From: Sphingobacteriales bacterium
GTDB taxonomy: Bacteria > Bacteroidota > Bacteroidia > Chitinophagales > UBA2359
Assembly: GCA_016700115.1 (NCBI GenBank)
Contig: CP064999.1
Location: forward strand, 310,001 to 374,000
Length of the DNA: 64,000 bases
Direction of reading: 5' to 3'
Part shown: piece after piece, positions 44,415 to 54,300 of the stretch
Layout: the number at the start of each line of letters is the position of its first letter
Position numbering within the stretch: the stretch's first letter is position 1
Made by a program: the position numbers and the translations under genes
Notes under the pieces: generated by a model
Database searches by the model: none
Seen by the model: only the letters and a program-made list of their open reading frames with translations
Told to the model about the DNA's origin: nothing

Positions 44415-46265
44415 ATGCGAATATCTGTTTGTAATTTTTCACGAATAAGCACTCTTTTATTCATCTCTTTATTGATGTTTCAGTTAAATGTATTGTTCGC
44501 ACAAGTAACTAATGTTACCAAAAGAGAATTCCCCAAAACTACCCCTGCCGACAGTACCGGTAAAAAACCTGCCGATGAAAGCCCTCAAAACACCAAGTCG
44601 TCGGCCACTATAGCACCGGCTAAACCCAATACTGCTAAACCGACACAAGAGAGCGGCTTTGATTATCAGGGAGGTGTAGATTTGCAAATTCCCGATGCGG
44701 ACGAAGAAGAGCCTTGGGTTGATGCTGAAAAAGAAAAGCAGGAAGAAGCTGCACCTGTAGAAAAAGCAACTGCTCCCAAACCTGTTGTGGAGGAGCAAAA
44801 GGTTTATGTCGAATCACAGCGGGATGTCATTAAACAAAATAAACTCCTGCGAGGACCAATTACAGCAAGTTATCCGTTGGCAGCAGATAAAATTCCTGAA
44901 TTTACAGATGAAATTTATGAAGAACGCTTAAAAGCCCTCCCCACTCTAATCCCTATGGAGTTCGATGAATTAGTGAGCAGGTTTATCTCCATCTACCTCT
45001 TACACCGCCGCGATCAGATAGCCCGAATGTTGCCAAGAACAGACCATTACTACCGGATATTTGAAGATGCCTTAGACAGGTACGGACTGCCGATTGAACT
45101 GAAGTATTTACCGGTCATACAATCTGCACTTATCCCTCATGCCAAATCTAACAACGGGGCGGGGTTATGGCAACTATCCTACGGCACCGCCCGCCTCTAC
45201 GGTTTAGAGGCTAATTCATTTATTGATGAGCGGTTCGACCCCCTGCTATCCACTGAAGTCGCCGTTCAGCATCTCCGATCTTTGTATGGAAGATACCGCG
45301 ACTGGCAATTGGCCATTGTTGCATTTAACGTTGGTGAAGGAGTAGTCAACAAAGCTATTAAAAGATCAGGCGGAAGAAAAGACTACAAATCAGTTGCTCC
45401 TTTCTTATCCGAAGAAGCACAAAGCTATATCCCTCTGTTTACAGCAGCGGTCTATGCAATGAATTACTATCCCGAACATAACATTATCAAGCACGATGCC
45501 GCTTACAATTTTTATGCTACTGACACCGTGAGAGTCTTTGTGCCCCTGGATTTGAAAGAAGTTTCCAGTTATTTAGGAATGCCGCTCGAAGAGTTGCAGT
45601 TTTTAAATCCCGCTATCAAACGGGCAGTAATTCCGAGAATGGTGAATGGATTTCCGGTTACCCTGCCGGTTAACAAACTTTCAGATTTTATGAGTTTTGT
45701 TGCCGAACGAACTCCTCAGCCCGGTGAAATAGTACTCAATACAGCCAAAGTAAAAGACCGCATGCAACTGCCGGCAGGTAATGTGTGGAACTATAAAATG
45801 GATGAATTTGGATTAGAATACACACCGGTTAAAATTGATGAAAGTAAGCAGTCAACTATTGAATACCGCGTCAAAGTTGGCGACTCGCTGGGAGAAATTG
45901 CAGAAACCTTTGACTGTACGATTGCCGAACTGAAAAAGTGGAATAAACTCAGCAACAACAAAATATCAGTTGGGAAAACTTTAATCATCAAAGTCCCAAA
46001 AGTTTACGAAAAAGTTTACCGCAATATTGAGGCCCGTAAAATAGAAGATAATATTATCCCGGCTTCCGCTTTGCCTGAAATGAATGAAGCCGCCTCAGAA
46101 ACTCCAATCGTTGCGCAATATATTTTCCAGCAAGGCGATAGTCTGTCAAAAATTGCTGCCGCTTTCAACATCACCAAAGATGCTCTGATGCGACAGAACA
46201 AACTCGTTTCGGATGATGTAAAGCCCGGCACCACCTTACAAATACCTGCACCAAAAAGCAAATAG
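44415..46265 (+). CDS. MltD-like LysM protein with a transglycosylase fold but no catalytic Glu
   Basis: A 616-residue protein from the ATG at 44415 with a signal peptide ending NVLFAQ. After a charged linker (to about 165), residues about 205-370 follow the MltD/GH23 lytic transglycosylase pattern: YGLPIELKYLPVIQSALIPHAKSNNGAGLWQL, then VAFNVGEGVVNKAI. The family has Glu in ESAF. Here Gln236 takes its place (IQSAL), so glycan cleavage is doubtful. Two LysM repeats follow (EYRVKVGDSLGEIAETFDCT at about 480 and QYIFQQGDSLSKIAAAFNIT at about 565), which bind peptidoglycan. It is periplasmic or outer-membrane facing. A minus-strand T9SS gene starts divergently 234 bases away. Confidence 0.9.
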   Translation: MRISVCNFSRISTLLFISLLMFQLNVLFAQVTNVTKREFPKTTPADSTGKKPADESPQNTKSSATIAPAKPNTAKPTQESGFDYQGGVDLQIPDADEEEPWVDAEKEKQEEAAPVEKATAPKPVVEEQKVYVESQRDVIKQNKLLRGPITASYPLAADKIPEFTDEIYEERLKALPTLIPMEFDELVSRFISIYLLHRRDQIARMLPRTDHYYRIFEDALDRYGLPIELKYLPVIQSALIPHAKSNNGAGLWQLSYGTARLYGLEANSFIDERFDPLLSTEVAVQHLRSLYGRYRDWQLAIVAFNVGEGVVNKAIKRSGGRKDYKSVAPFLSEEAQSYIPLFTAAVYAMNYYPEHNIIKHDAAYNFYATDTVRVFVPLDLKEVSSYLGMPLEELQFLNPAIKRAVIPRMVNGFPVTLPVNKLSDFMSFVAERTPQPGEIVLNTAKVKDRMQLPAGNVWNYKMDEFGLEYTPVKIDESKQSTIEYRVKVGDSLGEIAETFDCTIAELKKWNKLSNNKISVGKTLIIKVPKVYEKVYRNIEARKIEDNIIPASALPEMNEAASETPIVAQYIFQQGDSLSKIAAAFNITKDALMRQNKLVSDDVKPGTTLQIPAPKSK

Positions 46266-46406
46266 TGCTTCTTAGAATCCTTCTTTTTTGCAAAAACTCA
46301 TATCTCTTCCATTAAATTCGGTAGATAATATGCCTTCTGATGCCACTCGAGCAACTGTTTTATACTGCCGGGTCTTTTGATATTAGCGTATTAAGGGGTA
46401 ATTGCC

Positions 46407-46414
46407 TACATTTG
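46407..46414 (+). promoter_or_regulatory. -7 box for the ftsX - DUF3098 - uppP run
   Basis: TACATTTG matches TAnnTTTG exactly, 28 bases before the ftsX ATG at 46443. Confidence 0.5.
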
Positions 46415-46442
46415 CAGGTTAAACGACACATAACCTATTTGC

Positions 46443-47324
46443 ATGTCCGGTTTGCCGCCTAAGAAAGGAAACAGTACCCGTTTCAGTAAGCCTTCTTATG
46501 CTTATTCTATTGTAAGTATAGCATTGGTGCTGTTCTTAATCGGAGTATTATGTGTGCTACTTATGCAGGCAAGGCAGTTGTCCAGACATTTTAAGGAAAA
46601 TCTTGAAATCATCGTTATTTTGGACGATGATTTAACGGCCGATTCCATTAAGCTACTCAAAACTGAAATGGCTTCAAAACCCTACACCAAGTCCGTCCAA
46701 TATATTTCAAAAGATGAGGCGGCACGTCAGTTTATTCAACAAACCCAAGAAAACTTTGACTCCATACTTGGCTTTAACCCCCTGTTTGCCTCCTTCAGTT
46801 TGTATTTGAATGCCCCTTATGCCAATACAGACAGCTTGACAAAAATCAAAAATCTATTGGTAAAAAACAAAGCTATCAAAGAAGTGTATTATCAAGAAGC
46901 AATAATAACAATGGTAAACAGCAATATCAAAAAAGTCGGTTTTTTTATTGTAGCTTTAAGTTTGTTGTTTTTTGCCATTGCATTTGTTTTAATTGACAAT
47001 ACCATCAAACTGGCCATGTACTCCAATCGCTTTCTGATAAAAAGTATGCAATTAGTTGGCGCTACCCGATGGTTTATTGCACAGCCGTTTATCACTCAAA
47101 GCATTTACAATGGAATGGTCAGCGGGATGCTCGCTTCAGTTTTACTGGCTTTGGTGTTGTTGATGGCACAAAAAAACATGCCCGAACTTAGTATTTTACA
47201 CGAGTTGCTTAGTTTTGTACTGATTTGTATCATCATTACCCTTTTCGGTGTTTTCATGTCTTGGTGGAGCACCAAAACTTCGGTCATAAAATACCTTCAA
47301 CTGCAATTAGACGAATTGTATTAA
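46443..47324 (+). CDS. ftsX: Cell-division protein FtsX (permease-like)
   Basis: A 293-residue protein with the FtsX layout: a short cytoplasmic start, one membrane helix at about 21-45, an extracytoplasmic domain (NLEIIVILDDDLTADSIKLLKTEM and VQYISKDEAARQFIQQT), and three membrane helices at the end (FFIVALSLLFFAIAFVLIDNTIKLAMYS, MVSGMLASVLLALVLLM, FVLICIIITLFGVFMSW). FtsX works with the ATPase FtsE to control peptidoglycan hydrolases at the septum. ftsE is not adjacent here, which is usual in Bacteroidota. It is followed by DUF3098 and uppP, a conserved trio. Confidence 0.95.
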   Translation: MSGLPPKKGNSTRFSKPSYAYSIVSIALVLFLIGVLCVLLMQARQLSRHFKENLEIIVILDDDLTADSIKLLKTEMASKPYTKSVQYISKDEAARQFIQQTQENFDSILGFNPLFASFSLYLNAPYANTDSLTKIKNLLVKNKAIKEVYYQEAIITMVNSNIKKVGFFIVALSLLFFAIAFVLIDNTIKLAMYSNRFLIKSMQLVGATRWFIAQPFITQSIYNGMVSGMLASVLLALVLLMAQKNMPELSILHELLSFVLICIIITLFGVFMSWWSTKTSVIKYLQLQLDELY

Positions 47325-47400
47325 CCCTGCTTTTTGCTTGAATTTGACTTTACCGGTTTAAAACAACCTATTTTTCTCAACACTAATTAATCGTTATATC

Positions 47401-47691
47401 ATGTACAACAATCGCCGCCTTTTCGGAAAAAAGAATTTCTATATCGTTTTAGTTGGAATTGGTTTGATTCTGCTTGGTTTTGCGCTGATGTCAGGAGGAG
47501 CGAGCACTGACCCTAATGTTTATCCCGAAGAAGTCATTTACGGATTCAGACGTACCGTCTTGGCACCGGTGATAATCCTGTTGGGATTTATTGCCCAAAT
47601 TGTTGCAATTTTTACACCGGTCGAAGAAACGGAAACTGATTCAGCAATTACAACCAAATCAACTTCAAAAACAAATATCAATAAACGCTAA
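47401..47691 (+). CDS. DUF3098 small membrane protein
   Basis: A 96-residue protein with two membrane helices (FYIVLVGIGLILLGFALM and TVLAPVIILLGFIAQIVAIF) joined by a short loop with PNVYPEEVIYGFRRT, the pattern of DUF3098. The N-terminal LFGKKNFY and the position between ftsX and uppP match the usual Bacteroidota arrangement. No function is established. The context points to cell-wall growth or division. It lies 76 bases after ftsX and 23 before uppP. Confidence 0.9.
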   Translation: MYNNRRLFGKKNFYIVLVGIGLILLGFALMSGGASTDPNVYPEEVIYGFRRTVLAPVIILLGFIAQIVAIFTPVEETETDSAITTKSTSKTNINKR

Positions 47692-47714
47692 ACAAGGGGT
47701 ATTGTAATTTGCTT

Positions 47715-48506
47715 ATGAGCATTATTGAGGCGATTATTTTAGGAATTCTTCAGGGATTTACTGAGTTTTTACCGGTTAGCAGCAGCGGGCATATTGAACT
47801 TGGAAAGGCTTTCTTTGAAATCACCGGCGCGAATAATCTGACATTTACAATTTTGGTACATGGTGCAACGGTGTTAAGTACCATGATTGTTTTGAGAAGC
47901 GAAATATGGAAACTATTGTCGGCAATCTTCAGGTTCAAATGGAACGAAGAAACGCAATATCTGACCAAACTTGCTTTATCAATGATACCGGTGGGGTTGG
48001 TGGGTGTTTTTTTTGAAGATGCAATCGAAGAGTTGTTTACCGGCAGGGTTGTAATGGTAGGCTTTTTACTTATGGGCACGGGATGTATTTTGCTGTTAAG
48101 CCGATTAGACAGAGGACAGAACAAACAAGTGGGCTACAAACACGCGTTAATTGTTGGGTTAGCACAGGCAGTAGCCATCCTTCCCGGAATTTCGAGATCG
48201 GGAACAACTATTGCAACTGCACTGGCTTTGGGAGTAGCTAAACCTGAAGCCACCCGTTTTTCGTTTCTGATGGTATTGGCCCCAATAATGGGCGCTACAC
48301 TGCTGAAGGTAAAAGATCTGGAACAACAAGCCGTATCCTCGGCAGAATGGATACCTTATTTGGCCGGGTTTCTGGCAGCATTCATTTCCGGATGGATCGC
48401 TTGCCGTTGGATGCTGAACATTGTTCAGGGAGGTAAAATTGCCTATTTTTCTGTTTATTGCTTTATAATTGGTGCTGTAGCTATTATTGCAGGGTATATC
48501 GCTTAA
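47715..48506 (+). CDS. uppP: Undecaprenyl-diphosphate phosphatase
   Basis: A 263-residue inner-membrane enzyme of the UppP/BacA family. The two active-site regions are visible: GFTEFLPVSSSGHIELG near residue 20 and PGISRSGTTIATAL near 160. It has about eight membrane helices. It turns undecaprenyl diphosphate into the monophosphate carrier needed for peptidoglycan and other surface polymers and can give bacitracin resistance. I chose the ATG at 47715 over a TTG two codons earlier. It ends the trio ftsX - DUF3098 - uppP. Confidence 0.96.
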   Translation: MSIIEAIILGILQGFTEFLPVSSSGHIELGKAFFEITGANNLTFTILVHGATVLSTMIVLRSEIWKLLSAIFRFKWNEETQYLTKLALSMIPVGLVGVFFEDAIEELFTGRVVMVGFLLMGTGCILLLSRLDRGQNKQVGYKHALIVGLAQAVAILPGISRSGTTIATALALGVAKPEATRFSFLMVLAPIMGATLLKVKDLEQQAVSSAEWIPYLAGFLAAFISGWIACRWMLNIVQGGKIAYFSVYCFIIGAVAIIAGYIA

Positions 48507-48613
48507 ATTGCTTGTCCTCTACTTTTTTCGACTATACAACCCTTCTCCCGAACAACTTTTAACCAACTTCGTATAAACTGATACTGACCAAACTGATACA
48601 AAATCTGAAATTC

Positions 48614-49279
48614 ATGAGGCATCTTGTTTTGTTTTTACCGCTCCTATTCAACATGGTCGTTTTGCCGGCTCAAACATCCTTTAGCAGCGATGACCCCGGA
48701 GGCATCATTCTGACTAAAATCAACTCACAAGGAACAGAACTCCCGTTTACTATTAAAGATGCCGTCAAGGTAGTGCGGTTTTTTATGTCGCAAGAAGGCA
48801 TACAACAATGTGAGTCGGATTTGGATAAAAATACTTTGAAAATAGTTACCCGCCGCGGCTATGATCCGGTTAAAATACTGCTCAACCCGGTACTTCATAA
48901 TCAGGTGAGTGAAATGGGATATAAAATTCAGTTCAGAAGTGCGGTAAAGGCCAAATCAGATGACCTGCCTGTTCCTGCAACCTCCACCACTAAAGCCACT
49001 TTGCCAGAAACCCCAAAAAAACAACCTGACAAATCTAACGCCGGTGCTAAAACTACAAACAGCGATGTTCCGTCAGACTGTACCGATTGCGGAGACCAAA
49101 AAGTAAGTAAAGAAACCTTGGATCGTTTGGTAACGCCGGATGCTTATGAGGGCAGTTCAATATTAATTGACTTTGACGAAAACAGTACGGATGGAGGGAT
49201 TAATTTTGATTCACCGGGCATGTCAGAAGCACAATTAGACAGTCTGCGAAGAGTTTTATTTAAGCCCGACCCCAAATAG
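48614..49279 (+). CDS. Secreted protein of unknown function
   Basis: A 221-residue protein with a signal peptide (VLFLPLLFNMVVLPAQ). A compact N-terminal part (FTIKDAVKVVRFFMSQEGIQQCESDLDKNTLKIVTRRGYDPVKILL) looks like a small alpha/beta fold similar to HMA-type domains but without a CxxC metal site. Then come a Lys/Pro/Thr-rich linker, a CTDCG motif and an acidic tail (ILIDFDENSTDGGINF). I do not recognise the family. It lies between uppP and the minus-strand gldA with only a 29-base convergent gap. Confidence 0.7.
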   Translation: MRHLVLFLPLLFNMVVLPAQTSFSSDDPGGIILTKINSQGTELPFTIKDAVKVVRFFMSQEGIQQCESDLDKNTLKIVTRRGYDPVKILLNPVLHNQVSEMGYKIQFRSAVKAKSDDLPVPATSTTKATLPETPKKQPDKSNAGAKTTNSDVPSDCTDCGDQKVSKETLDRLVTPDAYEGSSILIDFDENSTDGGINFDSPGMSEAQLDSLRRVLFKPDPK

Positions 49280-49308
49280 TAAAAGCAGGACCAATCAATT
49301 TGAAGACA

Positions 49309-50244
49309 TCAGGATTGTGCCATAATGTTTGGTGCCCCTGAAGTCAGTTGTCTGAATACATCTTCAAGGCTGCTTTGCTCCTGTACAAGGGTAAGCAATA
49401 TGAAGTTGTTTTTAACTGCAAAATTAAATAACGCGGGGCGAAGGTCCTGATTTCCTTCAGAATAAATGCGCCATTTGTTGGCCCCAATCTCTTCAACCCT
49501 TAGAACACCCTCAATGGTTTCGAGCAGATGGGCATCGGGCATGGGAGAAAACTCGGCAATCACCGTAGTTTGGCTTTGAGCACGATGTTGCAGGTTTTCG
49601 GTCATATCGTTGGCAACGACTACACCCCTGTCCAGGATAATAACCCGGTCGCAAAGGGCTTGTACTTCCTGCATAATATGCGTACTTAAAATCACGGTTT
49701 TCTCCTGCCCCAGCATTTTTATTACCTGTCTGATTTCTATCAACTGGTTGGGGTCTAAACCTGAAGTAGGTTCGTCTAAAATGAGTACCGGAGGATTGTG
49801 TATCATGGCCTGTGCCAGCCCAACCCGCTGACGATAGCCTTTAGAAAGTTGACTGATATGCTTTTTTTGCTCGCGTTCTAACCCGGTCAGTCCAATCATT
49901 TCATCAATACGGCTTCGTGCTGCATTACCCAATTGATGCAGACGGGCAATAAATTCGAGCGATTCGCGGACGTACATATCAGCATACAACGGGTTGTGTT
50001 CGGGGAGGTATCCTATTTGCTGCCTAACCTCCATGGGAGATTCCAAGATGTCGAACCCGCAAACCTTTGCAGTCCCCTCTGTTGGAGGAATAAAGCAAGT
50101 TAGCATCTTCATGGTGGTTGTTTTACCTGCCCCGTTAGGTCCTAAAAATCCCAGAATCTCTCCTTGATTTGCTTCAAAACTGATGCCGTTCACCGCTTTT
50201 TGCGTACCATAAAGTTTGGTCAATCCGCTTACTTGTACTGACAT
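49309..50244 (-). CDS. gldA: Gliding-motility ABC transporter ATPase GldA
   Basis: A 311-residue ABC ATPase with Walker A GPNGAGKTTTMKM, signature LSKGYRQRVGLAQAM and Walker B LILDEPTSGLD. The N-terminus (VSGLTKLYGTQKAVNGISFEANQGEILGF) and the C-terminal portion fit GldA, the ATPase that in flavobacteria works with GldF and GldG. The adjacent membrane genes gldF/gldG are not in the window. The protein supports a gliding or T9SS lifestyle but could also serve another export system. A -7 box lies about 94 bases upstream. Confidence 0.88.
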   Translation of the reverse strand: MSVQVSGLTKLYGTQKAVNGISFEANQGEILGFLGPNGAGKTTTMKMLTCFIPPTEGTAKVCGFDILESPMEVRQQIGYLPEHNPLYADMYVRESLEFIARLHQLGNAARSRIDEMIGLTGLEREQKKHISQLSKGYRQRVGLAQAMIHNPPVLILDEPTSGLDPNQLIEIRQVIKMLGQEKTVILSTHIMQEVQALCDRVIILDRGVVVANDMTENLQHRAQSQTTVIAEFSPMPDAHLLETIEGVLRVEEIGANKWRIYSEGNQDLRPALFNFAVKNNFILLTLVQEQSSLEDVFRQLTSGAPNIMAQS

Positions 50245-50337
50245 GCCATAAGTTAACCCGTTGAGTAAAATATACCCTGTTTAAACATAAAACTCCTGTA
50301 TGATGTTTTGATGTGAGTTTAAACAAGACTAAAAAGG

Positions 50338-50345
50338 CAAAAATA
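50338..50345 (-). promoter_or_regulatory. -7 box for gldA
   Basis: The minus strand reads TATTTTTG, an exact TAnnTTTG match, 94 bases before the gldA ATG. Confidence 0.4.
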
Positions 50346-50498
50346 CATTATTTCGCAACAACGTAAAAAGATGACCGCATATTTGCAAAGTTGCTTTACC
50401 GGGCAACCTGCTTTTTCCCGTCAGTTTAAATCCGAACTTATCCTTTTGGACCGATATTAAGTACAAAATACAACAGAAAACATTAACCATTCCATCGC

Positions 50499-51233
50499 AT
50501 GAAGTTAGACATTTTAGCCATTGGCGTACATCCGGATGATATAGAATTGTCTTGTGGCGGAACAATTTTATCCCAAATTTCAGCCGGTAATACAGTCGGT
50601 TTGTTAGACCTTACTCTCGGACAATTAGGAACCCGGGGAAGTGTGGAACTGAGAAAGAAAGAAGCAGAAGAAGCAGCCAGAATATTAGGCACTTCGGTCA
50701 GGTTCAACTTAGAGTTTGAAGATGGATTTTTTACCAACGACCTCAAACATCAGTTAGCAATCATAGGAATTTTGCGTGCCTGTCAGCCCGAAATTGTTTT
50801 AGCACCGGCGTTGTCTGACCGGCACCCTGACCATGGCAGAGCCGCCAAACTTGTAGCCGATGCCTGCTTTTTGTCGGGTTTGTTAAAAATTAATACCAAC
50901 GACCCAACCACCGGAGCCATTCAATTGCCATGGCGACCTAAGGTTTTGTATCATTATATTCAGGATAGTTTTCGCAAACCCGATTTTGTGGTGGACATCA
51001 GTCCGTTTATGGAACAAAAATGGGCGGCAATTCAGGCTTACGGCTCGCAGTTTTACAACCCACAATATCAGGAACAAACCGGTGAAACGCACACTTATAT
51101 TTCGGACAAATCATTTTTAGACCGGCTCAACGCCCGCGCATTAGAAATGGCACGGCAAACCCCCTTTACCTATGCCGAAGGATTTGAAACCACCCGCTCC
51201 ATCGGAGTAAAAAGTCTGTTCGATCTTGAATAA
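50499..51233 (+). CDS. bshB1: Bacillithiol biosynthesis deacetylase BshB1
   Basis: A 244-residue LmbE/PIG-L deacetylase. The zinc motif is HPDD at residues 11-14 (AIGVHPDDIELSCGGTI). The second metal/substrate motif is SDRHPDHG with His109 and His112. The segment LTLGQLGTRGSVELRKKEAEEAARILG is characteristic of BshB1. It removes the acetyl group from GlcNAc-malate in bacillithiol synthesis, so this organism should use bacillithiol as its low-molecular-weight thiol. The other genes (bshA, bshC) are not in the window. Confidence 0.93.
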   Translation: MKLDILAIGVHPDDIELSCGGTILSQISAGNTVGLLDLTLGQLGTRGSVELRKKEAEEAARILGTSVRFNLEFEDGFFTNDLKHQLAIIGILRACQPEIVLAPALSDRHPDHGRAAKLVADACFLSGLLKINTNDPTTGAIQLPWRPKVLYHYIQDSFRKPDFVVDISPFMEQKWAAIQAYGSQFYNPQYQEQTGETHTYISDKSFLDRLNARALEMARQTPFTYAEGFETTRSIGVKSLFDLE

Positions 51234-51304
51234 CTTTCATCACAGACATGTTCAGCGAAGGAGGCCGATTCCGGAAGGTACCCTCTGAATAAGTTTAAAT
51301 AGCT

Positions 51305-51312
51305 TAACTTTG
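51305..51312 (+). promoter_or_regulatory. -7 box for the GEVED/SprB-repeat gene
   Basis: TAACTTTG matches TAnnTTTG exactly, 26 bases before the ATG at 51339. Confidence 0.5.
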
Positions 51313-51338
51313 CAGGTTCATACTTTAATTAGTTTTTT

Positions 51339-54300
51339 ATGCGCTGCTTTTTGTTTTGTTTGCTTTTCTTTGTATTGAATTTTAGCTTAAGCGCAGCCGG
51401 AATGAGCCTATGTAATCCGCCCGGATTATTTTCGGCAACCAATATCAATTACACACATGCCACACTGAGCTGGGAGGTTTCTCCTACTGCCAATACTTAT
51501 TTGTTGCGGTTCAGACCTTTGGGTTCGACAAACTGGATAGAAGCACTTTTAGTTGCGAACAGCGCAGTTGTTTACCTTCAGCCCTGTGTTCAATATGAAG
51601 CGCAGGTGCAAACAGTTTGCGAAGGAGAGTCGAGTGCATTTACTCCTTCTGTAGTTTTAACAACTCAGGGTTGCTCAGATCCTTATTGTTTTTCTTACGG
51701 TGGGAATACCAATTTTGAATGGATAGAATCGGTCAGCCTGAATCAAATCAACCATACATCGGGAATCAATTATGGCTATGTCAATTTAACCTCCATTTCA
51801 ACCGAATTGCAGCAAGGAAATATCTACCCGCTCGTTTTGCAACCCGGCTATTACGATTCTGCTTATGGAGAATACTGGCGCGTATGGATTGATTACAATA
51901 AAGATAATGATTTTAATGACCCCAATGAACTTGTTTTCGATTCGGGTGGAGTTTTTAGCACTGCCGTAACCGGTAGTCTCACGGTTCCTGCTTCAGCCCC
52001 GCTTGGCACAACCCGTATGCGGATTTCGATGAAATGGCTAAACGAGGGCGATTCGCCGCCTTTATCATGTGAAGGGTTTGGATTTGGTGAAACAGAAGAT
52101 TATTTAGTGAATATAGTGGCCTCTGATTGCAGCGGATTAAGTGTATCGGTTTTAAATATTCCGGCATCATGCGGACAGAGCAACGGGAGTATTAGTATTA
52201 CCCCATCCGGTGGGCAGATGCCCTATTCCATTTTGTGGAACAGCGGGCAGACAACCTTTACCTATCCCAATCTGACAGCAGGTCTGTACAATTTTACCGT
52301 AACCGATGCGAGCGGTTGCAGCCTTAGTCAGCAAGTTACTGTTTTAAATGCAGGTGCTCCCTCAATAACGGTAAACTCAGTTACCTTTAATTCCTGCAAC
52401 CAAAATAACGGTACTATCTCAGTTTCTGCATCCGGCGGTACAATGCCCTATTTCTATACATGGTCGCATACTACCTTACTAACCGGTCCCACTGCTACCG
52501 GGCTTAACGGAGGCACTTATTTTGTAACCGTTACCGATGCAAACAATTGCTATTCACAAATTTCGGTAACCGTCGGCAATATATCGGGGCCTTCGCTTTC
52601 AGTCAGCAATATTACCGCTGCTACCTGTGCGCAACCGAATGGCTTTATCGAGTTGCAGGTAACCGGTGGGACAGCACCACTCACATTTAGCTGGTCGCAT
52701 AACATTTTGATGAACTCAAATCTTGCATTTAACCTGCCTGCCGGTTCTTATAGTTGTACGGTTACTGATACAAACGGATGTTCAGATGTGGAAACTGTCA
52801 ATGTTTCATCTCAAAGCAATATCACCCTGATGGTTCAAAGCGTTCAGCCGGAAGGATGCGGTTTGACAAACGGCAGTATTACTGTTGCTGCAAGCCCCAA
52901 TGCTGTTGCGCCTCTCACTTACACCTGGTCGCATAGTCCTGCTCTCAATTCGGCAACTGCAAATTGGTTAGCCTCCGGCAATTACTGGGTTACCGTTACC
53001 GATGCTTTGGGTTGTACGGCTGTTGCCACTCAAAGTGTAGGTGTGTCAACTGCTACGCCGTCCATCAATATTGTAAACATTCTTCCGACAAGTTGCGGAA
53101 CTTCAAACGGCAGCATCAACGTCATTTCAGTGATGGGTGCCGGACCCTTTACCTATTCATGGTCACACGACAATCTTCTCAATTCTCCTATGGCAGCAGG
53201 GCTGAGTGCGGGCATTTATACAGTAACTGTCTATGGGCCGAATGGATGTTTTGACACCCATACCGAAATTATCCCCAATACCAACGCTCCGGTGATTGAC
53301 ATTGCCTCCATTACCAACGACCTGTGTAACAACGGATTTGGAGCCGCATCGGTTTCGGCAAGCGGCAGTCTTGCACCTTACACCTTCAACTGGAGTAACG
53401 GACAATCTGGACCAACCGCTGACAATCTGACTGCCGGCACCTATATTGTAACAGCAACCGATGCAGCAGGATGTATAGCGCAGTTAAGCATAAACATCAA
53501 CAATGTGTCGAGCCTTTCTGAAGTCAATATTTCCACTCAAAACGCAACCTGTGGATTAAACAACGGTATAGCTACCGCTACTCCGGTGGGCGGAGCACTT
53601 CCCCTGTCCTTTTCATGGAGTGTAGGATTTTCAAACCCAAATACCAATTTACCGCCCGGCGAATACTCTCTGACAGTAACGGATGCCAACGGATGTGATG
53701 TAGTTAACCAGTTTACAATTTCTGCTATTCCTGCCCCCATTCTGACAGCAACCGCCACCAACACAGCCTGTAACCAAAACACCGGTACTGCTCAGGTTAC
53801 TGTCGAAAACGGAACATCGCCCTTTAACTATATCTGGAACAACGGGATGACCTCGCCATCCTTAACCGGAATAAGTGCCGGACTTTACACCGTAACTGTT
53901 ACAGATTCAAACGGATGTATCGCATCCGCACAGGCCACCGTCAGTTTACCGGCTATGCCTTCCATTGCAATTGTGGAAATAGTACCCGCCTCTTGTGGGA
54001 ACAGCAATGGTTCAATTTGGGTGGATGCTTCCGGCGGACAGGCTCCTTATTCTTTTAGCTCACCGCTGAACGGGTTCGGATTTGCCAACAACCTTCCTTC
54101 TGGAACCTATACCGCATCTGTTACAGATGCCAATGGTTGTACTGCTTCACTGGAGTTAAATGTTCCACAAACTCCGCCCCTGACGGCTTCCGTTTCTTCA
54201 ATTCCTTCCGATTGCCTTGGCAATGACGGCATAGTTACCGCCAACGTTTTGAGTGGAACTCCGCCATTTACCTATTTATGGATAGAAAACAATGCGAGTT

